From Aliishimia ponticola (lineage in GTDB: Bacteria > Pseudomonadota > Alphaproteobacteria > Rhodobacterales > Rhodobacteraceae): DNA of 64,000 nucleotides. How positions within the stretch are numbered: position 1 is the first letter of the stretch; each line of letters begins with the position of its first letter. The stretch lies in the NCBI RefSeq assembly GCF_004803475.1, contig NZ_SRKY01000002.1, positions 718,855 through 782,854 of the forward strand, given 5' to 3'. Below, in pieces: positions 18,101 to 26,558 of this stretch. A program made the translations under genes and the position numbers. The notes below the pieces were generated by a model. It did not search any database. It was not told the DNA's origin and worked only from the letters and a program-made list of their open reading frames with translations.

Positions 18101-19411
18101 TCATCTTACGATGTCCTCGTCCTTCACGAACATATTCGCCCAAGCGCGGTCGATCAGGTCTGGCCGCATCTGATAGGGGATGCCCTCGAAGTCGCAGATC
18201 GACTTGATCTGATCGATCAGGAAGTTCGGCTGATAGTTGGCGTAAACATTGTCGATGGTCGGGTATTTCACCTTCAACAAATGCACGAGCGAAGCTTCGT
18301 CGAGCGGCACGCCCTTTTTGCGCGCCACCATCGCAAAGATTTTCAGGAAGTTTTCCTGGTTCGGGCCATCGATCTTGATCTTGAAGAAGATCCGGCGCAA
18401 CGCGGCCTGGTCGAAGATCTCGTTCGGGTGGAAGTTGGTGGAGAAGATGACCAGCGTATCGAAGGGCACTTCGAACTTTTCGCCCGATTGCAGGGCCAGA
18501 ATGTCCTTGCCCTCTTCCAGCGGAACGATCCACCGGTTGACCAGGGATTGCGGCGGTTCAGCCTGACGGCCAAGGTCGTCGACGATGAAGATGCCGCCGG
18601 TGGATTTCAACTGCAACGGCGCCTGATAGGTTCGCGCGGTCGGGTTATAGACAAGGTCCAGCATGTCGAGGCTGAGTTCACCGCCGGTGATCACGGTGGG
18701 CCGTTCGCAGCGGACATAGCGTGTGTCAAAGCGGTTGCCGGTACGGCGAAGCGCGTTGGGGTCGTCCAGCTGCTCTTCTGCTTTCGAGTGAACGATCGGG
18801 TCATAGACCGTAATCACCTGACCCGCGAATTCGATGGCGCGCGGCACATAGACCTTGTCGCCCATCGCGTCGCGAATACCGTTGGAAATGGACGACTTGC
18901 CGTTGCCCGGCGGGCCGTACATCAGGATCGACCGGCCAGAACCGACAGCCGGTCCAAGATGGTCCAGCAGGCTGTCGGGCAGGATCAGGTGCCCCATCGC
19001 GCCGGTCAGTTGCTCTCGGGTGATCTGGATGTTGCGGATCGATTGGCGCTTCACCTGTTCGCGGTAGACGTCCAGCGGCACCGGCATCGCACCGAAATAT
19101 TCGGACTGGGCCAGCGCGTCGAGGGCGCGTGTCTTGCCCGCATCCGTCAGTTGATAGCCCATCTCGTTGCCGGATGTGGCGGACAGTGTGCCGGTGGCCT
19201 CGATCAGCTTTTGGTCGCGTCCGATGTCGACCAGTTCCTGGGTCACAGGCGTTGGCAAACAGATTGCGCGAGCCAGTTCGCTGACAAGGTCGAGGTTCTT
19301 GCGGAACATCGTCTTGAGAAGAATGTCCCGCATCATCACGACGGGCAGCTTCATGTCTTCGATACGTTTGGGCGCAGGGGGCGCCACGACGTTGGAAACT
19401 TGCATATTCAT
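18101..19411 (-). CDS. AAA+ ATPase at the distal end of the tad locus
   Basis: A 436-aa protein with an N-terminal winged-helix-like region (about 15-120) and an AAA+ ATPase core. Walker A is MYGPPGNGKSS, the Walker B-like strand is GGIFIVDDLGRQ, and the FSTNFHPNE segment acts as sensor I. No transmembrane segment or VWA partner is evident. It lies 84 bp downstream of tadV on the same strand, so it is probably co-expressed with the pilus genes; its role there is unknown. The start at 19411 follows AGAGCAGG; upstream in-frame ATGs at 19447 and 19480 lack a good site. MoxR-like activity is a guess from the core. Confidence 0.75.
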   Translation of the reverse strand: MNMQVSNVVAPPAPKRIEDMKLPVVMMRDILLKTMFRKNLDLVSELARAICLPTPVTQELVDIGRDQKLIEATGTLSATSGNEMGYQLTDAGKTRALDALAQSEYFGAMPVPLDVYREQVKRQSIRNIQITREQLTGAMGHLILPDSLLDHLGPAVGSGRSILMYGPPGNGKSSISNGIRDAMGDKVYVPRAIEFAGQVITVYDPIVHSKAEEQLDDPNALRRTGNRFDTRYVRCERPTVITGGELSLDMLDLVYNPTARTYQAPLQLKSTGGIFIVDDLGRQAEPPQSLVNRWIVPLEEGKDILALQSGEKFEVPFDTLVIFSTNFHPNEIFDQAALRRIFFKIKIDGPNQENFLKIFAMVARKKGVPLDEASLVHLLKVKYPTIDNVYANYQPNFLIDQIKSICDFEGIPYQMRPDLIDRAWANMFVKDEDIVR

Positions 19412-19495
19412 TGGATCGGGCCTGCTCTTGCCTTGGATCGGTGTCATTGGCCGAAACTGGCTAACCGCTTCGGCCCGCATCCTGATGGCAGAGCA

Positions 19496-19993
19496 TTATG
19501 ACCCGAATATGGCGCCAAGGCAGAGATATATGGCCAATGTACCCCCAAGTGAGAGGCCCATCGGGAACTCCCAACCCTTTTCCCAACTGGCCCAATGCGG
19601 TGCCAGCTTGCGCAGGGGCGTATATTTCGCGATCCGGTGCGTGGCGACCGCTGCAAGCAGGTTCGCCATGAGAATGATCAACAGCAGGCGAAAATCGCCC
19701 AAAGCGATGTAAGGGGCCGCGGCGGCGGCGAATTTGGCATCGCCCGCACCGACCGCACCTGCGGCATTCAGAACGATCCCGAACAGCAGCACGATGACCA
19801 GTTGGGCCAGCCGCCAGGCATAGGCGTCAAAGGGCAGGGCGATCAGGCCCAGCACGAGGAACAGCCCACCCAGCAGGATCACCGCTTGATTGGTGATCCG
19901 CATTTCGCGCAGGTCGGTGAAACAGACGTAGAAGCAGATGGGGAGCACGAAGGGCAGATAAATCCACGCTTCGTGCTGCGTTAGCGACATCAT
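19496..19993 (-). CDS. tadV: Type IV prepilin peptidase TadV/CpaA
   Basis: A 165-aa polytopic A24-family aspartic peptidase, short like other Tad-type peptidases. The two catalytic aspartates lie in FTDLREMRI and GAGDAKF. It cleaves the leader of the Flp pilin and pseudopilins at the inner membrane. The start overlaps the stop of the preceding TPR gene (ATGATG containing TGA), which supports translational coupling; the second ATG at 19990 is an alternative start. The AAA+ ATPase gene follows. Confidence 0.92.
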   Translation of the reverse strand: MMSLTQHEAWIYLPFVLPICFYVCFTDLREMRITNQAVILLGGLFLVLGLIALPFDAYAWRLAQLVIVLLFGIVLNAAGAVGAGDAKFAAAAAPYIALGDFRLLLIILMANLLAAVATHRIAKYTPLRKLAPHWASWEKGWEFPMGLSLGGTLAIYLCLGAIFGS

Positions 19994-20850
19994 CCCGCCG
20001 AGACAGTGTCTTCAAGCGCGCGCAAGGCCCGGACCGCCGCTTCGAAATGCTGCGGGTGGGTTTCGATTGCGTCACGCAGCAATCCCTTGCCGGTTTCCAC
20101 ATCGCCTTGCTTGATCGCGGACAGTGCCATCGTGTGCAGCAGGTGCGCGCGTTCCGTCTGGTCCATCTCGACCACGGGCAGGGTGTAGTTCCGCTGCGCC
20201 GCGCGGGCCAGAACGAGGTTGTTCTTGGCGGTGAACAGGGACGGATCGGATTTGATCGCATCGCCGAACAGACGCTCTGCCGATTTGTATTCGCCGCGCG
20301 TCAGTTTCGAATAGCCCCAGTTGTTCATGACACCGGCCGGGCGTGTCGTCAGGCCCACGGCGGTCTCATAGAAGCTGTCGGCCTTCTTCCATTCCTGCTT
20401 GCTGTCAGCGACCATCGCCTCAAGCCGGTAACGCTTGAATGTCTCATGGGTGGGCGGGATCGCGTCGAGGATCTTTTCCGCAGTGGCCCAGTCACCCGAG
20501 CGGATCAGCGCGTCCGCATAATCGACGCGGTCATCATCGGTCGCGTCTTCAAGGGCCACGGTCTTTTTCCACTGCGCCGCGCCTTCGGTGTTGCGCTTGG
20601 CGCGGATGAGGGATTTCGCGAGACCGCGGTGCCCGTCAACGCGCTTGGGATGCTCTTTCACCACGCGGGTGAAATAGGTCACGGCCTCGTTCGGGTCCGC
20701 GACGGTCAGCATCACGTCGTTGAGATTGCTCTCATCGATGACGTTGACGTCCTGGAACGCCCGGTCCACCGCCTGATCGCCATTATCGGCGCAGGCGGAC
20801 AACATTACGGCACTGCTGATGCAGAGGGAAACTAGAATGGGTCGGCGCAT
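19990..20850 (-). CDS. TPR lipoprotein of the tad locus (second TadD-like protein)
   Basis: A 286-aa lipoprotein. From the chosen ATG the N-terminus MRRPILVSLCISSAVMLSAC carries a lipobox with Cys20; the mature part consists of TPR-like helical repeats (for example DPNEAVTYFTRVVKEHPKR, WKKADSFYETAVGL, YKSAERLFGDAIKSDP). An in-frame ATG at 20886 overlaps the tadD stop as ATGA and would add 12 residues, so coupling may favour that start. TPR lipoproteins such as TadD help secretin or pilus assembly. This gene sits between tadD and tadV, overlapping tadV by 4 bp. Confidence 0.85.
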   Translation of the reverse strand: MRRPILVSLCISSAVMLSACADNGDQAVDRAFQDVNVIDESNLNDVMLTVADPNEAVTYFTRVVKEHPKRVDGHRGLAKSLIRAKRNTEGAAQWKKTVALEDATDDDRVDYADALIRSGDWATAEKILDAIPPTHETFKRYRLEAMVADSKQEWKKADSFYETAVGLTTRPAGVMNNWGYSKLTRGEYKSAERLFGDAIKSDPSLFTAKNNLVLARAAQRNYTLPVVEMDQTERAHLLHTMALSAIKQGDVETGKGLLRDAIETHPQHFEAAVRALRALEDTVSAG

Positions 20851-20882
20851 TTTTCTGCGTCCTTTTGCTGCTCTTGCCTCGA

Positions 20883-21473
20883 TCATGGTGTCTTGCGGAT
20901 CTTGTAATCAGCGGTCCCGCGTCGCACCAATTTGTATCCATTTTCTTGATCTTGCCCCGAAGTATGGCCGAATTCGTCCGTTTTGGACAGGGCCAATCTG
21001 AGGTTGTTGCGGATCTCATCCGTCTGCCCGTTATCGAGCGCGTAACCCTTTCGGAACACATTGGCCGCCTCAGCGGTCCGGCCCTGTTCCATGAGAGTCA
21101 CGCCGAGATTGTTGTAAAGCTCAGGCCAGTCAGCCTCTTTTTCCAGCGCCAGCCGGAACATCCGCTCGGCCTGGTGCAAACGCCCCAGACCAAGATTGGC
21201 GGTGCCCAGACCCAGCAAGATTTCAGCGTCTGTCTCGCCGCGTTCCAAGGTTGCGCGGGCAAAGGCACGCAACGCCAGTTCGTATTCCCCGGCATTGATC
21301 AACCGGTGCCCCACTTCGACGCCATCCTGCGCGGTGGCAAGCCGGTTGACGCCGGGTGCGAACACGCCGTCGCCGCGCGCACCAAGCCCCTGCGCGCAAG
21401 CCGCGCACAGGCTTAGGAAAGCCACAAGCGCCATAGCGCGCACCGGCCGGATTCCGGGGTGCCTGTTAGTCAT
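20883..21473 (-). CDS. tadD: Tad pilus assembly TPR lipoprotein TadD
   Basis: A 196-aa protein with a lipoprotein signal (ALVAFLSLCAAC) and several TPR units, including AEILLGLGTANLGLGRLHQAERMFRLAL, WPELYNNLGVTLMEQGRTAEA and TDEIRNNLRLAL. TadD-type proteins act in assembly of the outer-membrane part of Tad systems. The ATG at 21473 is chosen because it starts directly before the signal; the frame is open 19 codons further up. A terminator hairpin separates it from tadC, so it may start a new transcript. It overlaps the next TPR gene's possible upstream start. Confidence 0.85.
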   Translation of the reverse strand: MTNRHPGIRPVRAMALVAFLSLCAACAQGLGARGDGVFAPGVNRLATAQDGVEVGHRLINAGEYELALRAFARATLERGETDAEILLGLGTANLGLGRLHQAERMFRLALEKEADWPELYNNLGVTLMEQGRTAEAANVFRKGYALDNGQTDEIRNNLRLALSKTDEFGHTSGQDQENGYKLVRRGTADYKIRKTP

Positions 21474-21532
21474 TCGAAACTGCCTGCTCTCTTTTTTGCT
21501 GAAGCTTTCCGGAAAATACCGAAAAAGCAAAG

Positions 21533-21560
21533 AAAAACCGCGCCGTGAAGCGCGGTTTTT
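21533..21560 (-). terminator. Bidirectional terminator between tadC and tadD
   Basis: A perfect 11-bp stem (21533-21543 with 21550-21560) with loop CGTGAA. Each arm ends in five A or five T, so the hairpin carries its own U-tract in both directions. It lies 24 bp after the tadC stop and upstream of tadD on the minus strand, dividing the tad locus. Confidence 0.8.
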
Positions 21561-21584
21561 ACAGGCTGTGTTCTGGGGGACTCG

Positions 21585-22568
21585 CTATTTGGACATGTTG
21601 CCCAGCTGCGTGATGCCGTGGACCGAGGGGCCAACAAGGATGACCAGAAGCGGCGGAACCGTCAGCATCATTGTCGCCAGCGTCATCTTGGTGGGCAGCT
21701 TGTTGGCGGCCTCTTCGGCGCGCATAACCCGCTTGTCGCGCATTTCCGACGCGTAGACGCGGAGCGCTTCAGAGATCGAGGTACCGAAGGTCGCGGATTG
21801 AACAAGCACGGTCACAAAGGACGACACGTCCTGAACGCCGCACCGTTCGCCCATATCCTGAAGAACCGACGACTTGTCTTTACCGGCCTTCATCTCGTAG
21901 CTGACGATCTCATATTCGTCAGCCAGCGCCGCGCAGGAAGCGCGCAGTTCCTTGGCCACGCGGGTGATCGCCTGATCCAGCGATTGGCCCGCTTCCACGC
22001 AAACCAGCATCATGTCGAGACTGTCGGGAAAGCCCTGCGTGATCTGTTCCTTACGCTCTTCCACGCGTTTGGTGATCCAGTATTTCGGCAGGTAATACCC
22101 GATGAAGCCGGGGCCAAGCGCGTACATGACCATTTTCTGGGTGCCGACTTCCGCCGGGTCGCCGATGAAGAAGGCCACATAGGTCACGCCGGCAATCAGG
22201 CCGACAATGCCCAGAACGAACTGCGCCGCATGGTACATGAGCACCGCGTCCTTGGCCTGATACCCGGCCTGGCGCATGGTCAGTTGCAGTTTGCTCAGCT
22301 CTGCCACGTCCTCGGGTTCGAGGAACTTGGAAAACCGCTCAAGCTGTTCGTTCCGGCCACCTTGGCGCAGGCGTTCTTTTTCGCCCTTCTGGGTGGTGCC
22401 GGCCTTGGCACTTTTTTTCAGTTTTTCCAGCGGGTCTTCGGGTTGTGCCAGCATCATGGAGACGGTGATCGCCACGATGACAAGGCCCAAGACCCCGACA
22501 AGGATGATCGGACCGAGATCGCCCAGATACTCAACCAGGAAGTCGTTGATCGTTTTCAAGAAACCCAT
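21585..22568 (-). CDS. tadC: Tad inner-membrane platform protein TadC
   Basis: A 327-aa type II secretion F-domain protein with membrane segments near residues 18-40, 110-135 and 145-160, and at the C-terminus (MTLATMMLTVPPLLVILVGPS). The F domain includes GFPDSLDMMLVCVEAGQSLDQAITRVAKEL and DVSSFVTVLVQSATFGTSISEALRVYA, which are hallmark TadB/TadC blocks. With TadB it forms the platform on which the TadA ATPase acts. It starts 11 bp after the tadB stop. A terminator follows. Confidence 0.95.
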   Translation of the reverse strand: MGFLKTINDFLVEYLGDLGPIILVGVLGLVIVAITVSMMLAQPEDPLEKLKKSAKAGTTQKGEKERLRQGGRNEQLERFSKFLEPEDVAELSKLQLTMRQAGYQAKDAVLMYHAAQFVLGIVGLIAGVTYVAFFIGDPAEVGTQKMVMYALGPGFIGYYLPKYWITKRVEERKEQITQGFPDSLDMMLVCVEAGQSLDQAITRVAKELRASCAALADEYEIVSYEMKAGKDKSSVLQDMGERCGVQDVSSFVTVLVQSATFGTSISEALRVYASEMRDKRVMRAEEAANKLPTKMTLATMMLTVPPLLVILVGPSVHGITQLGNMSK

Positions 22569-22579
22569 GGAACGAACCC

Positions 22580-23542
22580 TTAAACTTTAATGTTGGTCAG
22601 AACGCGCATCACGTAGAGGTTCAGCGCCAGCATGATGCCCACGAAGAAACAGGCCGGAATGAACATCGCGTGATCGCGCACTTCGTCGTAGTAATGCGGG
22701 TCAGAGACGTTGATCACGATCAGCGCCACGACGGGGAAGGCGGACAGGAATTTGCCGGACCACTGTGCCTCGGCGGTGATGGCTTTCACACGGCGGAACA
22801 GGCGGAAGCGGGCCCGGATCACCTTGGAAAGACCGGCGAGGATTTCCGCAAGGTTACCACCCGATTGCTGCTGGATCGTTACGGCCACGGCGAGGAAGCG
22901 CAAATCCTGCATGTCCAGCCGTTCGGCCATGTCCTTGAGCGCCTCGCCCACATCGCGGCCATAGGCGCTTTCGTCCGAGATAACGCCCATCTCGGAGGCC
23001 AGCGGATCCGCGACCTCCTTCGAGACGATGGAAATGGCGGAAGAGAAGGGGTGGCCGACGCGCAAGCTGCGCACCATCAGTTCGATGGCGTCGGGAAGCT
23101 GTTCTTCGAGCATCGACAGACGTTTGTTCGCCTTGGACGACACCCAGAAATAGACGCCGCCAACACCGATGCCGATCGACATCAGAATGCGCACGGGCGG
23201 TTCGGTCGCGGTGCCGATCGACAGGCCGATGAAGGCGACGAATGACACACCGACCATGATCAGGATCAGCTGTTTGGGCGTAAATGCGATGGCCGCTTTC
23301 TGGGCCTTATCCGCCAGAAGGGAATAGAGCGGGATCGACCGCGCACGCATATGCTGCTGCATTTCCTTGCGCAGCTTTTCCAGCACCTCGTCCCGGGAAT
23401 TGCCCTTGTTGAGCATTTCCAGCCGCCGGTTCACACGGCTGTTGAGGCTGATGGATTTGCCGAAGGCGACCAGATAGATGCCCTCGACCAGTACGAGGAC
23501 ACCGATGAAGATCAGGCCGTAGATGATTGGTTCTGCACTCAT
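22580..23542 (-). CDS. tadB: Tad inner-membrane platform protein TadB
   Basis: A 320-aa type II secretion F-domain protein. Membrane segments lie near residues 4-25 and 95-130 and at the C-terminus. The F domain carries LPDAIELMVRSLRVGHPFSSAISIVSKEVADPL and RFLAVAVTIQQQSGGNLAEILAGLSKVIRARF. The ATG is preceded by AGGAGCCGGAG, which fixes the start. It lies between tadA (15 bp upstream) and tadC (11 bp downstream), so the three are almost certainly co-transcribed. Confidence 0.95.
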   Translation of the reverse strand: MSAEPIIYGLIFIGVLVLVEGIYLVAFGKSISLNSRVNRRLEMLNKGNSRDEVLEKLRKEMQQHMRARSIPLYSLLADKAQKAAIAFTPKQLILIMVGVSFVAFIGLSIGTATEPPVRILMSIGIGVGGVYFWVSSKANKRLSMLEEQLPDAIELMVRSLRVGHPFSSAISIVSKEVADPLASEMGVISDESAYGRDVGEALKDMAERLDMQDLRFLAVAVTIQQQSGGNLAEILAGLSKVIRARFRLFRRVKAITAEAQWSGKFLSAFPVVALIVINVSDPHYYDEVRDHAMFIPACFFVGIMLALNLYVMRVLTNIKV

Positions 23543-23556
23543 TACTCCGGCTCCTG

Positions 23557-24996
23557 TTACTGCGCGGCCACGGGTTCGTAGATGGATGCGGGCAAATCGT
23601 ACCCCCAAAGGCGGAAGCGTTCGGCGTAGTTGCTGCGCACGCCGGTCGCGGTGAAATGGCCGATGATCTTGTTGTCAGAGGTCAATCCGACGCGCTGGAA
23701 GCGGAACACTTCCTGCATGGAGATCACGTCCCCTTCCATCCCGGTAATTTCGGTGATGGAGGTCATCCGCCGCGAGCCGTCCTGCAAGCGCGAGGCCTGC
23801 ACGATCAGGTTCACAGCCGAAGCAATCTGCGAGCGCACGGCCTTGATCGGCATTTCGACCCCGGCCATGGCGATCATGTTCTCCAGACGGCTGATACCGT
23901 CACGGGCAGAGTTCGCGTGGATCGTGGTCATCGAACCGTCGTGGCCCGTGTTCATGGCCTGCAACATGTCGATAACCTCTTCGCCGCGGGTCTCCCCCAC
24001 GATGATACGGTCAGGACGCATCCGCAGCGCGTTTTTCAAACAATCGCGCGGGCTGACTTCACCCTTGCCTTCCACGTTGGGCGGACGGCTTTCCATCCGG
24101 CCCACATGGGTCTGTTGCAGTTGAAGTTCGGCGGTATCCTCGATCGTCAGGATGCGCTCGGCATTGTCGATGAAGGAGGACAGCGCATTCAGCGTCGTCG
24201 TTTTACCGGAACCGGTACCGCCGGAGACGATGATATTCAGCCTGGTGGCGACGGCGGCCTGGAGATAGGCGGCCATTTCTTCGGTAAACGCGCCGAAATT
24301 CACAAGGTCGTCGATGCCGAGCTTGTCTTTCTTGAATTTACGAATGGAGACGAGCGAGCCATCCACCGCAATCGGCGGCACCATTGCGTTGAAACGCGAG
24401 CCATCTTTGAGGCGCGCGTCAACATAAGGGTTGGATTCATCGACACGCCGGCCCACGGCGGACACGATCTTGTCGATGATCCGCAGCAGGTGGCGTTCGT
24501 CCTTGAAGGTGACGTCGGTCAACTGCAGCTTGCCCGCGCGTTCGACAAAGATCTGCTGCGGGCCATTGACCAGAATATCGTTGACGGTGTCGTCTTTCAG
24601 CAGCGTTTCCAACGGGCCAAGGCCGGTGACCTCGTCAAAGAGTTCCTGATTGAGCTGTTGCCGATCCTCGCGGTTCAGCACGATGGCCTTTTCTTCAAGA
24701 ACTTCGCCGGTGATGGCGTTGATTTCAGACCGCAAATCCTGTTCGGTCGCGGTTTCCAAAGCGGACAGGTTGAGGTTGTCCAGCAAGGCGCGGTGCAGTT
24801 CGAGCTTGATGTCGCCCATGCGCTCTTTGCGCTTACGCTCCTTGTCCATGGGGACGGGCTGCGCCGCCGCCTTGGAAGAGGGACGCCGCACGACGGAGGA
24901 TTTTGCCGCCGCCTCGGGCGAGGGCTGCGGGCTGGGTTCCAGTGCCGTAGCAGGTGCCGGTTTCTCAGACGCTTGTTTCTTGTATTTCGAGAACAT
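23557..24996 (-). CDS. tadA: Tad pilus assembly ATPase TadA/CpaF
   Basis: A 479-aa secretion ATPase of the VirB11/PulE type. A Pro/Ala-rich N-terminus of about 60 residues precedes the helical N-domain. The ATPase domain has Walker [18 protein letters not shown], an Asp box [25 protein letters not shown], and Walker B region [35 protein letters not shown]. It powers extension and retraction of the Flp pilus. AAAGGACCG precedes the ATG. tadZ ends 22 bp upstream. Confidence 0.97.
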   Translation of the reverse strand: MFSKYKKQASEKPAPATALEPSPQPSPEAAAKSSVVRRPSSKAAAQPVPMDKERKRKERMGDIKLELHRALLDNLNLSALETATEQDLRSEINAITGEVLEEKAIVLNREDRQQLNQELFDEVTGLGPLETLLKDDTVNDILVNGPQQIFVERAGKLQLTDVTFKDERHLLRIIDKIVSAVGRRVDESNPYVDARLKDGSRFNAMVPPIAVDGSLVSIRKFKKDKLGIDDLVNFGAFTEEMAAYLQAAVATRLNIIVSGGTGSGKTTTLNALSSFIDNAERILTIEDTAELQLQQTHVGRMESRPPNVEGKGEVSPRDCLKNALRMRPDRIIVGETRGEEVIDMLQAMNTGHDGSMTTIHANSARDGISRLENMIAMAGVEMPIKAVRSQIASAVNLIVQASRLQDGSRRMTSITEITGMEGDVISMQEVFRFQRVGLTSDNKIIGHFTATGVRSNYAERFRLWGYDLPASIYEPVAAQ

Positions 24997-25018
24997 GCGT
25001 TAACGGTCCTTTCGACGT

Positions 25019-26260
25019 TCAGGCAGCCTTGGCGGCCGTTTCCTGAAGTTCATGGATTTGCAGTGCCAGTTTGGCGATTTCCTTGCGCAGGGGATTCTTC
25101 GCGGCCTGCGTGACAAGGGGCAGGCCGTGATCGGCGGCCTGAAGCACCGGCTTCCCGCCATCGGGCAGGAGCAGGTCGATGGAAATGTCGAGGCTTTCGG
25201 CCATGCGTTTCACGCGCGACTTGCCCGACAGGTCGGTAAATTTCGGCGCCCGGTTCATGACATAGCGCAGTTTTTCAACGGGAAGCTCTTCGGATTGAAG
25301 GGCCCGCTTGAAGCGCAGCGTGTTCTGGGCGCAGCGCATATCCAGTTCGATCGGGCAGAAATACACGTGGGATTCCGTCAGAACGGTTTCTGTCCAGTGT
25401 ACCAGCGTAGAGGGCATGTCGATGATGACGTAATCGAAATGCGCGCGGGCCATGGCGATCAGCCGGCTGATATCCTCGGGCGAGATCATTTCAAGCGGCA
25501 GCATATCGGCGGGCGATGTCAGAACGCTGAGCGTATCTTCGAAGCTGAGCAATGCCTGCCCGAAAACTTCGTCGTCCATTGTCTCTGTCTCGGACAGCAT
25601 TTCATATACCGCCTCGCGCCGCGGCAGGTCGAGATAGGTGGAAACACTTCCGAACTGCATGTCGAGGTCGAGAAGGCAAACCGAAGGCGCAGCCTCTTTC
25701 GAGATATTCGCCAATTCCCAGGCCAGGTTCACGGCCAGGGTCGTCGCACCCACGCCGCCGGCCAGCCCATGCACCGCGAAAACGGCGCCTTGCTTGTCGG
25801 CATTGCTATCAAGTCGCGGGCTGTTGTCGGCGCCTGCGGCGACTTTCGGATCGTTTTTCTGTTTCGTCCGGGCAATCGCCTCTGCCAATTCGTTTTCCGG
25901 CAGGGGATAGGGGACGAATTCGCCGTTCGACTGGCGCATCAAGGCGTGCAGTGTGGGGGGCGAGACATCTTCGGCAATAAGAATGACGGCGATGTCACGA
26001 ATGACGGCCTGATTGACGATCTCGGTCAGCATGACGAGGTTTTCCTCATCCTCGCTGTCGATCGCCAAGGCTATGAATTCCAATGATTCTGCTTCAGGTT
26101 GGCCGAAGAAGGCCAAGGCCTCGGCAAAGCCGAGATCGCCCCAGGATTCCCCCAGAGCAGCTTCCATGTCTTCGATCAGGAGATCGAAGTTTTGAACGTC
26201 CCGGCAGACCGTACATGCGACGATCGGGGCCAATTCTGGTTGTGGCATTACGCTGCTCAT
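25019..26260 (-). CDS. tadZ: Tad pilus localisation ATPase TadZ/CpaE
   Basis: A 413-aa protein with an N-terminal receiver-like domain (about 1-130, lacking an obvious phospho-acceptor pattern) and a MinD/ParA-type C-terminal domain. The P-loop reads HGLAGGVGATTLAVNLAWE: the ATP-contacting Lys of the standard GKT/S is Ala, as in many TadZ/CpaE proteins. CLLDLDMQFGSVSTYLDL and FDYVIIDMPSTL follow. It directs Tad machine placement at a cell pole. The ATG at 26260 has AAAGGACAAG upstream; a TTG two codons earlier is unlikely. Confidence 0.93.
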   Translation of the reverse strand: MSSVMPQPELAPIVACTVCRDVQNFDLLIEDMEAALGESWGDLGFAEALAFFGQPEAESLEFIALAIDSEDEENLVMLTEIVNQAVIRDIAVILIAEDVSPPTLHALMRQSNGEFVPYPLPENELAEAIARTKQKNDPKVAAGADNSPRLDSNADKQGAVFAVHGLAGGVGATTLAVNLAWELANISKEAAPSVCLLDLDMQFGSVSTYLDLPRREAVYEMLSETETMDDEVFGQALLSFEDTLSVLTSPADMLPLEMISPEDISRLIAMARAHFDYVIIDMPSTLVHWTETVLTESHVYFCPIELDMRCAQNTLRFKRALQSEELPVEKLRYVMNRAPKFTDLSGKSRVKRMAESLDISIDLLLPDGGKPVLQAADHGLPLVTQAAKNPLRKEIAKLALQIHELQETAAKAA

Positions 26261-26502
26261 TGCCAACTTGTCCTTTTATATAAGGGCTTTGGCAGAGCAA
26301 TCTTGAAGTCAGGTTAATCCAGCTCAAAAATGCCTTGCTTTCACCCCGCGTCCAACCCACCCGGATCGAACGCACGTGTCCCATTGACCAATGTTTTGCA
26401 GTCAATCTGGGCGAGATTGGGGCCAAACTTCCGCATTAGTTGGGTTTCTTCGAACAATAGTGGGGCAGGAGCCTTACTGGTTCACTAGTTAACCGAACCA
26501 AA

Positions 26503-26531
26503 AGAGGCGTGACCGGTATGGCCACGCCTCT
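26503..26531 (-). terminator. Terminator after the OmpA-like tad gene
   Basis: A perfect 9-bp stem (26503-26511 with 26523-26531) and an 11-base loop. Read on the minus strand, the hairpin is followed by TTTTGG. It lies 28 bp beyond the stop of the OmpA-like lipoprotein gene. The rest of the spacer to tadZ (26261-26502) is comparatively AT-rich and presumably carries the tadZ promoter, but no clear -35/-10 pair was found. Confidence 0.7.
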
Positions 26532-26558
26532 AAATGTTGTCGATTTTAGGAAGAAACC

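Noticed and set aside
23527-25113. A 528-codon plus-strand frame opposite tadA
   Set aside because: It is antisense to a secure ATPase gene, with mirror composition and no ribosome-binding site.
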